NCBI GenBank assembly: GCA_947169285.1
Contig: CAMVPB010000001.1
Location: 203,226 to 267,225, forward strand
Source: an uncultured bacterium
Lineage (GTDB): Bacteria > Bacillota_I > Bacilli_A > RF39 > UBA660
Direction: 5' to 3'
Length of the DNA: 64,000 nucleotides
Shown: one piece after another, positions 1-5,929 of the stretch
How the letters are laid out: each line of letters opens with the position of its first letter
Position numbering within the stretch: the first letter of the stretch is position 1
The notes under the pieces: model-generated
What the model was told of the DNA's origin: nothing
The model's database searches: none
What the model saw: only the letters and a program-made list of their open reading frames with translations
Program-made: the position numbers and the translations under genes

Positions 1-2
1 TA

Positions 3-32
3 AAAAAATATAAACAATGTTGTGGTAAATAG
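3..32 (+). CDS. 3' end of a SEC-C motif protein gene (partial, tail copy 0)
   Basis: The frame open from the left edge encodes KKYKQCCGK followed by TAG. This is the end of the SEC-C motif (PCxCGSGKKYKxCCG), the zinc-binding tail found at the C-terminus of SecA and many small proteins. The rest lies outside the window, so it could be a true gene end or one more isolated tail like those at 1103, 2240 and 3891. Bases 3-40 match 3906-3943 at 36 of 38 positions, including the stop codon and the start of the terminator stem. Confidence 0.6.
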   Translation, partial: KKYKQCCGK

Positions 33-75
33 CTCGCAAAGTCCCATAAATAAAGGGATTGCGAGTTTTTCTTTG
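33..75 (+). terminator. Terminator after SEC-C tail 0
   Basis: CTCGCAA (33-39) pairs with TTGCGAG (59-65), with an inner TCCC/GGGA helix, followed by a T-rich run. It begins immediately after the tail's stop codon. The same CTCGCA-type stem follows tails 2 and 3, so tail and terminator travel together. Confidence 0.8.
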
Positions 76-110
76 CATAGGCAAAAATTCAATATTTTAT
101 AAAAAACACG

Positions 111-140
111 TTTTAGATACGATTTAGATACGATTTTTTG
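111..140 (+). repeat. Left arm-like tandem repeat of cassette A
   Basis: Two tandem copies of TTTAGATACGA with an 11-bp period, starting about 80 bp downstream of SEC-C tail 0. A near copy with 12-bp period lies at 973-1000 on the other side of the acetyltransferase gene, so the gene is bracketed by like repeats in the same orientation. Confidence 0.75.
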
Positions 141-162
141 ACACGTTTTTTTATCTTTCAAA

Positions 163-189
163 ATGACAAGGTTCATTTTATGTTATAAT
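163..189 (+). promoter_or_regulatory. Possible promoter of cassette A gene
   Basis: ATGACA (163-168) and TATAAT (184-189) are separated by 15 bp, and an AAGGAG ribosome binding site follows at 212-217. The -10 is convincing; the -35 and its short spacing are weaker. It lies downstream of the terminator and the left repeat, so the cassette appears to carry its own promoter. Confidence 0.45.
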
Positions 190-226
190 TTTATTAGTAA
201 ATAATTATTTTAAGGAGTTAGTTGAA

Positions 227-970
227 ATGAACGAATATATTAATTTAGATGAAAAGAACATTGAAAATGAACATATATGTTGTGCTATAGGAGATCCTAA
301 ACATCAATGTGGTGTGGATAAAAAGAAAGAATGGATTAAAAGTAAATTAAAAGATGGACATGTATTTAGAAAACTAAATGCAAGAGGTAAAATCTTTATT
401 GAATATGAGCCAATAGAAACTGCATGGGTTCCTATTAACGGAAAAAACTATATGTATATTTATTGTTTATGGGTTGCTGGTAGTTTTAAAGGAAAAGGTA
501 TTGGTAAAGAATTATTAGAATATGCTATTGAAGATGCAAAAAATAAAAAAATGAGTGGTGTATGTACATTAGTATCACAAAAGAAGAAACCATTTATTGG
601 AGATAAGAAATTCTTTGAACATTATGGATTTAAAGTAGTAGATACAATTAATGATTATGAATTAATGGCATTACAATTTGATGATAAAGAAACACCTAAA
701 TTTAGTGATAATTGCAGAAAAATGGAAATTGATAGCAAAGATTTTACTATTTACTATTCTAATGAATGTCCATATGTAGAATATGAAGTAAAAGAATTAT
801 CTAACTATGCTAAAGAAAAAGGAATTAAACTAAACTTTATTAAAATTGATTCATTAGAAAAAGCAAAAAATGCACCATGCATATTTAATAATTGGGCTAA
901 TTTTTATAAAGGGAAATTTATATCCAATACAATATTAAATGCAAATGCATTTGACAAGCTTATTAAATAA
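227..970 (+). CDS. yoaP: GNAT acetyltransferase with C-terminal YoaP domain
   Basis: A 247-residue protein with two parts. Residues about 1-140 form a GNAT N-acetyltransferase with the acetyl-CoA loop GSFKGKGIGKE at about 85-95. Residues about 165-247 match the YoaP-like domain usually fused behind a GNAT domain, with a thioredoxin-like start (YYSNECPY, about 175-183). The family presumably transfers an acetyl group from acetyl-CoA to an unknown small molecule or protein. The start has AAGGAG 10 bp upstream. It is the only gene of the first cassette, between a SEC-C tail/terminator on the left and a second SEC-C tail on the right. Domain assignment is from recognised family features; the substrate is unknown. 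Confidence 0.8.
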   Translation: MNEYINLDEKNIENEHICCAIGDPKHQCGVDKKKEWIKSKLKDGHVFRKLNARGKIFIEYEPIETAWVPINGKNYMYIYCLWVAGSFKGKGIGKELLEYAIEDAKNKKMSGVCTLVSQKKKPFIGDKKFFEHYGFKVVDTINDYELMALQFDDKETPKFSDNCRKMEIDSKDFTIYYSNECPYVEYEVKELSNYAKEKGIKLNFIKIDSLEKAKNAPCIFNNWANFYKGKFISNTILNANAFDKLIK

Positions 971-972
971 AA

Positions 973-1000
973 ATTTAGATACGATTTTAGATACGATTTA
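973..1000 (+). repeat. Right arm-like tandem repeat of cassette A
   Basis: Two tandem TTTAGATACGAT units with a 12-bp period, directly after the acetyltransferase stop codon and about 100 bp before SEC-C tail 1. It mirrors 111-140 in the same orientation. The following 1003-1060 holds three GAGGGAAAC-like units and is richer in G and C than the surroundings; no coding is apparent there. Confidence 0.75.
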
Positions 1001-1102
1001 CTGTGAAAGCCGAGGGAAACAGAGGGAAACCAAGGGAAGTATCGAATCACTTTAGCCCGATTTTAAGGACTTTTTGGAAACAGTAAAGGCAAATTGTTTT
1101 AT

Positions 1103-1147
1103 CCATGTGGATCTGGAAAGAAGTATAAAAACTGCCACGGAAGATAA
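1103..1147 (+). repeat. SEC-C tail copy 1 (divergent)
   Basis: Encodes PCGSGKKYKNCHGR then TAA, a SEC-C tail in which the second CC became CH. The frame is closed by a TAA at 1064-1066 and the 26 codons between have no ATG, so this is a gene-end fragment rather than a gene. The terminator after it (1159-1186) is different from those after the other tails. Confidence 0.8.
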
Positions 1148-1158
1148 TAAAAATGCCC

Positions 1159-1186
1159 AAAAAGCCCAGTAATTACGGGCTTTTTT
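1159..1186 (+). terminator. Terminator after SEC-C tail 1
   Basis: AAAAAGCCC (1159-1167) and GGGCTTTTTT (1177-1186) form a hairpin with a U tract, 11 bp after the tail's stop codon. Confidence 0.85.
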
Positions 1187-1211
1187 CATATTCCAAAAAC
1201 TTCAGAAAAAT

Positions 1212-1267
1212 TTTTAGATACCTTTTTGGATACCTTCCGCTGAGTATCTAAAAGGTATCTAGATACC
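1212..1267 (+). repeat. Left arm-like repeat of cassette B with palindrome
   Basis: Bases 1212-1241 hold two tandem AGATACC/GGATACC units (CTTTTT spacer). They match 2111-2140 at 28 of 30 positions in the same orientation, on the other side of the methyltransferase gene. Immediately downstream are inverted copies, including the perfect 14-bp palindrome GGTATCTAGATACC at 1254-1267. The remaining gap to 1470 shows no gene, only a -10-like site. Confidence 0.8.
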
Positions 1268-1442
1268 CAAAAACAGGGTTAAAATACAAAATTTTTGTAT
1301 TGCTAAAAATCACGATATTTCCTTTATTTATAAGGCTTTGTAAAGATTTATTTAAGAAAAAAAGATAAAATTGTGTCCAGTGCCAAAATGACATTGATAA
1401 ATGAGTTTAAAGCATATAATTTTAAATAAAAATAAGAGATAT

Positions 1443-1453
1443 TATGGTATAAT
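1443..1453 (+). promoter_or_regulatory. Extended -10 of the methyltransferase gene
   Basis: TATGGTATAAT, an extended -10 element, sits 18 bp before the start codon; no good -35 is seen. The same 11 bases occur at 2455-2465 before the next cassette gene. Confidence 0.55.
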
Positions 1454-1470
1454 ATTTTTAGGAGGTTTTT

Positions 1471-2073
1471 ATGGAAAAATATGATACTTTAAAATACTAT
1501 AATCAAAATGCTGAAAAATATTGTGAGCAAACTAAAAATGGAGATATGACAGAATCTTACAATCGTTTCTTATTATTGTTACCAGATAGAGCATATATTC
1601 TAGATTTTGGATGTGGTTCTGGTAGAGACAGTAAATACTTTTTAGAAAAAGGATATACAGTTAGGGCAATTGATGGATCAGAAAAGTTGTGTGAATTAGC
1701 TAGTGATTATATTGGTCAAAAAGTTGAATGCATGAAATTTGATGAATTATCAGAAGAATCTAAATATGATGGAATATGGGCTTGTTCATCAATCTTACAT
1801 GTAGAAAGAGAAAACTTACCTGATATACTAAGAAAAATGATTAAAGCACTAAAAGAAGATGGAGTAATTTATACATGTTTTAAAATTGGAAATCAAGAAA
1901 TAGTACAAGATGGAAAATATTACAATTATATTACAAAAGAAATATTAGAAGATATGCTTAGACAAATTGATCCAAATTCAGAAGTATTAGATTATTATGA
2001 AAACGGAACTGCTAAAAATGTAGACAGACCTAAAGCTACTTGGGGGAACTATCTAATTAAGAAGAAAAAATAG
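1471..2073 (+). CDS. Class I SAM-dependent methyltransferase
   Basis: A 200-residue class I (Rossmann) methyltransferase. Motif I DFGCGSGRDS (about residues 45-54) binds S-adenosylmethionine, followed by the acidic strand-2 position (VRAIDGSEKL) and a WACSSILHV motif-IV-like stretch. It resembles the small TehB/UbiG-like methyltransferases; the substrate cannot be told from sequence. The start has AGGAGG 5-6 bp upstream. It is the sole gene of the second cassette, bracketed by the 28/30-matched repeats at 1212 and 2111 and by SEC-C tails on both sides. Confidence 0.85.
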   Translation: MEKYDTLKYYNQNAEKYCEQTKNGDMTESYNRFLLLLPDRAYILDFGCGSGRDSKYFLEKGYTVRAIDGSEKLCELASDYIGQKVECMKFDELSEESKYDGIWACSSILHVERENLPDILRKMIKALKEDGVIYTCFKIGNQEIVQDGKYYNYITKEILEDMLRQIDPNSEVLDYYENGTAKNVDRPKATWGNYLIKKKK

Positions 2074-2110
2074 CAATACAAAAAATATTCGGAAAAAGCC
2101 TATTTTTGGA

Positions 2111-2140
2111 TTTTAGATACCTTTTTAGATACCTTCTGCT
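2111..2140 (+). repeat. Right arm-like repeat of cassette B
   Basis: Two tandem AGATACC units separated by TTTTT, matching 1212-1241 at 28 of 30 bases. It lies 37 bp after the methyltransferase stop and 100 bp before SEC-C tail 2. The 2141-2235 spacer is G+C-rich with repeated GGGC, GCCC and GGCTCCC words that could fold; it has no gene. Confidence 0.8.
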
Positions 2141-2239
2141 AGGTTTCCCAAGTGCTCTCGGAAGCTAAAAAGGGCAAAAAGGGGCTCCCAAATGCCCTCA
2201 AAAGCCCGAAAGTGCCGCCCAAAGTTCCTAAACTAAAAT

Positions 2240-2284
2240 CCATGTGGAAGTGGAAAAAAATATAAAAAATGTTGTGGTAAATAA
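2240..2284 (+). repeat. SEC-C tail copy 2
   Basis: Encodes PCGSGKKYKKCCGK then TAA. An in-frame TAA at 2234-2236 closes the frame just upstream, so only the tail is present. It is the boundary between the methyltransferase cassette and the lipoprotein unit. Confidence 0.85.
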
Positions 2285-2330
2285 CTCGTAAACCTCGATA
2301 AAATAAGGGAAAACGCGAGTTTTTCTTTTT
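2283..2330 (+). terminator. Terminator after SEC-C tail 2
   Basis: AACTCG (2283-2288) pairs with CGAGTT (2316-2321), followed by a T-rich run. It overlaps the tail's stop codon and is related in sequence to the stems at 33 and 3936. Confidence 0.65.
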
Positions 2331-2354
2331 ATTAAAAAATACCTAAAATAAGGG

Positions 2355-2374
2355 CTGGAGCCATTCTGGAGCCA
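2355..2374 (+). repeat. Tandem CTGGAGCCA repeat (possible left arm, unit C)
   Basis: CTGGAGCCA occurs at 2355-2363 and 2366-2374, an 11-bp period like that of the cassette A arm. It occupies the same place relative to the SEC-C tail as the left repeats of cassettes A and B. I do not find a convincing partner at the right end of this unit. Confidence 0.5.
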
Positions 2375-2454
2375 CTTTGATTTAGATATTTGGCTATATT
2401 ACCATTTAAGATCGTAAAATTAGTAATATTCCGAACAAAATTATTTAAAGAATC

Positions 2455-2465
2455 TATGGTATAAT
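2455..2465 (+). promoter_or_regulatory. Extended -10 of lipoprotein gene
   Basis: TATGGTATAAT, identical to 1443-1453, lies 27 bp before the lipoprotein start. No clear -35 is visible. Confidence 0.55.
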
Positions 2466-2491
2466 GGTTATAGAATGTTAGGAGGATTGTA

Positions 2492-2977
2492 ATGAAAGAA
2501 AGAATATTAGTTAGTATATTAATAATTGTTTCAATTTTTATAATTCCAAGTTGTGATTTTAAAAATAATGATAATAAAATAAATAATAATGTGAACAGTA
2601 AAAAAGAAACTAAAGAAAAAGAAAGTAATTCAAATGAGGTGATTAATTCCGTGAAAGTAACAATCAATGGTAAACAATATACAATTCAATTAGAAAACAA
2701 TGAAACAGCTGAAAGTTTTGTTAATTTATTACCTCAAGAATTTAATATGAGTGAATTGAATGGAAATGAAAAATACATATATTTAGATACTACATTGCCA
2801 ACAAATTCATCTAATCCTAAACATATTAATTCTGGTGATGTAATGCTTTATGGAAATAATTGTTTAGTAATATTTTATAAGTCATTTGATACAAGCTATA
2901 GTTATACAATAATAGGCCATATTGATAATTTAGATAATTTAGGAAATGGAAATATAACTGCAAAATTTGAAAAATAA
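2492..2977 (+). CDS. Lipoprotein with cyclophilin-like domain
   Basis: A 161-residue secreted lipoprotein. Residues 1-20 are a signal peptide with a short lipobox ending at Cys21 (IIPSCDF), then an Asn/Lys/Glu-rich linker to about 55. Residues about 58-160 match the bacterial cyclophilin-like domain, with typical segments for VTINGKQY, the strand before the LPQEF turn, and GDVMLYGNNCLVIFYKSF. Whether such domains have prolyl isomerase activity is unclear. AGGAGG lies 7 bp upstream of the start. It is the first gene of the third SEC-C-bounded unit and is followed by another lipoprotein. Confidence 0.75.
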   Translation: MKERILVSILIIVSIFIIPSCDFKNNDNKINNNVNSKKETKEKESNSNEVINSVKVTINGKQYTIQLENNETAESFVNLLPQEFNMSELNGNEKYIYLDTTLPTNSSNPKHINSGDVMLYGNNCLVIFYKSFDTSYSYTIIGHIDNLDNLGNGNITAKFEK

Positions 2978-3002
2978 AAGAAAACGGAATATTAAGATAT
3001 TA

Positions 3003-3027
3003 GGAGAATGTAAAAATTCTCTTTTTA
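3003..3027 (+). terminator. Terminator between the two lipoprotein genes
   Basis: GAGAAT (3004-3009) and ATTCTC (3016-3021) form a short hairpin followed by TTTTT. A TATACT -10-like element follows at 3033-3038, so the next gene probably has its own promoter. Confidence 0.6.
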
Positions 3028-3058
3028 TGTGATATACTATATATGAGGTGAACTTATT

Positions 3059-3745
3059 ATGAAAAAAATGTTACTGCTATTATTTTCTTTAATATTATTG
3101 TTTAGTGTTACTGGATGTGGTTCTAATAGAGAAAAGCAAAATAACAATGGGCAACAAGAACAAAAATATGAAGAAAAAGAAAACAACAATCAACAAAACA
3201 ATTCAAACAATAATTATGTAGATGATGATGAAATTATTGAATTTGATAATGATGATAATGGTCCAACAGATGAAAAAACTGTGACTGTAGAAGAAGTAAT
3301 TAATTGTGATGGTTGTGTATATGCATATTTTAGTGATGAAGGTGATAAAGCAAAAACTTTAGGAGCCACTTTATCTCCTAGTGATTATACAAAGGATATC
3401 AACAATTTAAAAACAGCAGGAGGAAAACAAAGACATAATTTCTTTGGATTAGTACTTTCTGGTAATACAATATCAAGAGCATATGCGTGCGTATTAAAAG
3501 ATAATAAAATATATTGTATTGAAGGATCTACTAATGGTGCATATCATAATAGTAATATTGCCATTTTAAACAAAATATTTACTAATGGTCAATGTAAAAC
3601 TATTTCAGATGGGAACACTTATACTTGTACAGATGGTAGTTATAACGGTGATACAAAAACTAATGGATACACAAGTATGCATTATGAAACAAGTTGTACT
3701 ATCTATGGTGCAAATTCTAATACAGGAAAATTAATTTGCCATTAG
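3059..3745 (+). CDS. Lipoprotein of unknown function
   Basis: A 228-residue lipoprotein. A hydrophobic signal peptide ends in the lipobox VTGC (Cys about 20). It is followed by a Gln/Asn/Glu-rich low-complexity linker and a Cys-rich domain from about 80 (NCDGCVYAYF, ACVLKDNKIYC, CKTISDGNTYTC, SCTIYG, LIC) that may be disulphide-bonded outside the cell. I do not recognise the family; the globular part recalls the exposed domains of pilin-like or surface proteins. AGGTG lies upstream of the start. It is the second gene in the unit ending at SEC-C tail 3. Confidence 0.6.
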   Translation: MKKMLLLLFSLILLFSVTGCGSNREKQNNNGQQEQKYEEKENNNQQNNSNNNYVDDDEIIEFDNDDNGPTDEKTVTVEEVINCDGCVYAYFSDEGDKAKTLGATLSPSDYTKDINNLKTAGGKQRHNFFGLVLSGNTISRAYACVLKDNKIYCIEGSTNGAYHNSNIAILNKIFTNGQCKTISDGNTYTCTDGSYNGDTKTNGYTSMHYETSCTIYGANSNTGKLICH

Positions 3746-3862
3746 TATATGAATATAATAGATCGGAAGATTAAGTTTTTACATACGTTCTATGGATATT
3801 ATCAAACAAATTTAAGTTGCAGAAAATACAAATTCTTTGTAATTTCGATAAAAAAATTGTAA

Positions 3863-3885
3863 AAACTGCAGAAAAATTGCAGTTT
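3863..3885 (+). repeat. Inverted repeat just before SEC-C tail 3
   Basis: AAACTGCA (3863-3870) and TGCAGTTT (3878-3885) form an 8-bp stem with a 7-base loop, ending 5 bp before the CCATGTGG that opens SEC-C tail 3. It lacks a U tract, so it is not a normal terminator and might be part of a recombination site. Confidence 0.55.
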
Positions 3886-3890
3886 CTACA

Positions 3891-3935
3891 CCATGTGGCA
3901 GTGGTAAAAAATATAAGCAATGTTGTGGTAAATAA
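3891..3935 (+). repeat. SEC-C tail copy 3
   Basis: Encodes PCGSGKKYKQCCGK then TAA. The frame is open only back to a TAA at 3849-3851 and has no ATG. It is nearly identical at DNA level to tail 0 (36 of 38 bases compared). It is the last tail seen in the window. Confidence 0.85.
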
Positions 3936-3979
3936 CTCGCAAATTTCTTAAAATACAGAAAGATGCGAGTCTTTTTTTA
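3936..3979 (+). terminator. Terminator after SEC-C tail 3
   Basis: CTCGCA (3936-3941) pairs with TGCGAG (3964-3969), an inner TTTCT/AGAAA helix extends it, and TTTTTTT follows. Confidence 0.85.
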
Positions 3980-4077
3980 TAATTTGAAAACACAGTTAGA
4001 CATAATTTTTGTAAAAAAGTATAGCATTTGCTTAGATGATTCTAAATAAATGATATAATTATAATAGGAGATATAAT

Positions 4078-4761
4078 ATGATTAGTAGGCAAGAAATGTT
4101 AACAATCATGAAGAGTGTTCTTTTTATAATGGTGATACAGGCATGTTTTTAACTGAAGGTGCAACTCAGTTTACTGCTGAAATATTATATAATGTTTCAA
4201 ATGGAACTAATTTAAATTATAGAGAGCAGCCAAATTCAGTAAGAGGACTAAGCAATCATACGTCTTTTACAGTGCTCTTTCTCAATACCAATTAAATGGT
4301 AATATTATAATGCTAATGTCATATTCTCTTGGAATACCACTAAATCAAATTCTTGCATTAGGTTATAGAAGTGATGGAAGAGAGCAATTGAAAGGATTGT
4401 ATGAAGGAAGATTTGAAAAATTTATGTTTGATTTAGAAAAATATACTCAATTGATAAATTACAAATGACTGGTTATGCTGAACAAATGAGATCACAAACA
4501 CCAACTAATATTGATCTTATGGGTGGTCGAAGAAGTTTTCAGGGGAACATTCAAATAGAGAATGAGTTAGTTAATAAAGTAGAACGAGAACTCGCAGCAA
4601 ATTTTATTGCTAACAATGATGAAGAATATATTGTTGAAAATTATCAAAAAATTGCAATGTATCTAACTACATCAGAATTGAAAAGAAATTTTAATAATGC
4701 AGTACAAGAGATAATTAATATGCAAAATCAAAATATTGTTTCATCAAATGTTCATAGATAA
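4078..4761 (+). pseudogene. Frameshifted relic of an unidentified gene
   Basis: Coding-like segments continue in different frames. A short start (ATG 4078, with an RBS-like AGGAGA) soon fails. A second frame gives YNGDTGMFLTEGATQF through RGLSNHTSF. A third gives SALSQYQLNGNIIML to DLEKYTQ, and a last one from about 4450 runs into the 98-residue stretch starting MTGYAEQM and ends at 4761. At least three shifts separate pieces that join naturally, so this is a decayed gene and the final 98 codons are not an independent gene. I do not recognise the family. It lies beyond the last SEC-C tail and may be a decayed cassette or the edge of the array. Confidence 0.7.
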
Positions 4762-4779
4762 AGATATAAATGTTAAAAT

Positions 4780-4798
4780 GCATTGCTTGTAGCAATGC
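4780..4798 (+). terminator. Hairpin after the pseudogene
   Basis: GCATTGCT (4780-4787) and AGCAATGC (4791-4798) form a perfect 8-bp stem with a TGT loop. There is no U tract, so termination is uncertain. Confidence 0.45.
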
Positions 4799-4839
4799 CA
4801 TTATTCATAATAAAATATTCTTGATGGAAGGAGAAAAGT

Positions 4840-5343
4840 ATGTTAAAAGATAATTTAAAAACATTAAGAAAGAATAAAGGGCTTTCACAAGAAGAATTAA
4901 GTGTTAAATTACATGTTGTTAGACAAACAATTTCAAAATGGGAATCTGGTTTATCAGTTCCAGATGCTGAAATGTTAATAAATATTTCAGAGTTATTTGA
5001 AACACCAGTAAGTGAAATTCTTGGAGAAAATATTGAAAAAAAAGAAAAAGATGATTTAAAAGTAATATCTGAAAAATTAGAAGTTATTAACGAGCAATTA
5101 TCAAATTATCAAAAAGAAAAAAGAAGGAAAAGAATTCAAACGTTGATAATTGTAGATATATGTATTGCTTTGTTGTTTATATTGTTAGCAATATTAAACA
5201 GTCCCTATCAGAATTGGGATTATAGTATTACTGAATGGGCTATATTAGGAACATTTTATCAAGCATTTGAATGGATGTTTATGAGATTAGCGCCTATAGC
5301 TGTAATAGTGTTATCAATAATAATATTAATTAAAAAGAAATAA
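4840..5343 (+). CDS. XRE-family regulator with C-terminal membrane segments
   Basis: 167 residues. Residues 1-65 are an XRE/Cro HTH (NLKTLRKNKGLSQEELSVKL, then VVRQTISKWESG), which should bind DNA. A coiled linker covers about 70-105. Two hydrophobic helices at about 106-125 and 145-163 anchor it in the membrane. Such HTH-TM proteins in Bacillota often control neighbouring transport or stress genes, but no partner is obvious here. GGAAGGAG precedes the ATG. It is monocistronic and ends in a strong terminator. Confidence 0.85.
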   Translation: MLKDNLKTLRKNKGLSQEELSVKLHVVRQTISKWESGLSVPDAEMLINISELFETPVSEILGENIEKKEKDDLKVISEKLEVINEQLSNYQKEKRRKRIQTLIIVDICIALLFILLAILNSPYQNWDYSITEWAILGTFYQAFEWMFMRLAPIAVIVLSIIILIKKK

Positions 5344-5345
5344 AT

Positions 5346-5374
5346 AAAAAAAGAAAACTTTGTTTTCTTTTTTT
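5346..5374 (+). terminator. Terminator
   Basis: A-rich arm ending GAAAAC (5346-5358) pairs with GTTTTC plus a T run (5362-5374), with a TTT loop. Confidence 0.85.
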
Positions 5375-5444
5375 ATTATACTATGTATTAAAATGTATTT
5401 TGATAATTTATGATATAATATAAATATATTAAAGGAGGACTTTT

Positions 5445-5909
5445 ATGAGTAAAATATTAGTGTGTTATTTTTCAGCAAGTGAAAATACAAAAAGTTTAGC
5501 AGAAAAAGTTGCATCAGCAGTAAATGGGGATTTGTTTGAGATAGAGCCAAAAGAAAAGTATACTAAAGAAGATTTAGACTGGATGAATAAACAAAGTAGA
5601 TCATCAATTGAAATGAATGAAAATATTAAACCAGAAATATTAAATAAGGTATCAAATTTAGGAGAGTATAATACAGTTTGTTTAGGATTCCCAATATGGT
5701 GGTATAAAGAACCAACTATTATCGATAAGTTTTTAGAAGAAAATGATATGACTAATAAGAAGGTTTATGTATTTGTGACAAGTGGATCATCTCCAATTGA
5801 TTCAACTTATAAAAGTTTAAGAAATAATTTTCCAAATTTAAATTTTATTGATGGTAAAAGATTTACTGGAAACGAAAATATAGAAGAATACATAAATTGG
5901 ATTGTTTAA
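5445..5909 (+). CDS. Flavodoxin
   Basis: 154-residue flavodoxin. The FMN phosphate loop FSASENTKSLA lies at residues 9-19, the aromatic FMN-stacking region at FPIWWYKEP (about 85-93), and a further loop at VTSGSSPID (about 110-119). It is probably an electron carrier or quinone/flavin reductase partner in the cytoplasm. AGGAGG and a TATAAT at 5414-5419 precede it. It starts a tight operon with glutathione peroxidase, luxS and a phosphatase. Confidence 0.9.
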   Translation: MSKILVCYFSASENTKSLAEKVASAVNGDLFEIEPKEKYTKEDLDWMNKQSRSSIEMNENIKPEILNKVSNLGEYNTVCLGFPIWWYKEPTIIDKFLEENDMTNKKVYVFVTSGSSPIDSTYKSLRNNFPNLNFIDGKRFTGNENIEEYINWIV

Positions 5910-5929
5910 TTAAAGAAAGTGGTGAATAT

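Larger units (their letters stand above)
1..3990 (+). mobile_element. Array of small cassettes separated by SEC-C gene tails
   Basis: Four in-frame copies of a SEC-C zinc-binding tail (ending at 32, 1147, 2284 and 3935), each followed within a few bases by a U-tract hairpin terminator, divide this region into units of about 1.1, 1.1 and 1.65 kb. Each unit carries one or two complete genes with their own ribosome binding sites. In the first two units the gene is also bracketed by a matching pair of tandem direct repeats. The pattern (target-gene 3' end, arm-like repeats, cargo, arm-like repeats, target-gene 3' end) is what repeated site-specific integration at the 3' end of one gene would leave. 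No integrase, transposase or reverse transcriptase is seen here, and the array probably runs off the left edge. The mobile nature is inference; the repeats are seen directly. Confidence 0.6.

Noticed and set aside
2332-2667. Minus-strand 111-codon frame over the first lipoprotein gene
   Set aside because: Antisense to a well-supported gene, with a low-complexity Leu/Ile/Phe-rich product typical of reversed AT-rich coding sequence.
3852-3932. Open frame leading into SEC-C tail 3 as a small SEC-C protein
   Set aside because: Only 27 codons after an in-frame TAA, no ATG, GTG or TTG with an RBS; the other tails are likewise closed just upstream.
4465-4761. A 98-codon open frame (MTGYAEQM...) as an independent gene
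   Set aside because: It continues a coding sequence from other frames upstream, has no RBS, and is best read as the 3' end of a frameshifted relic.
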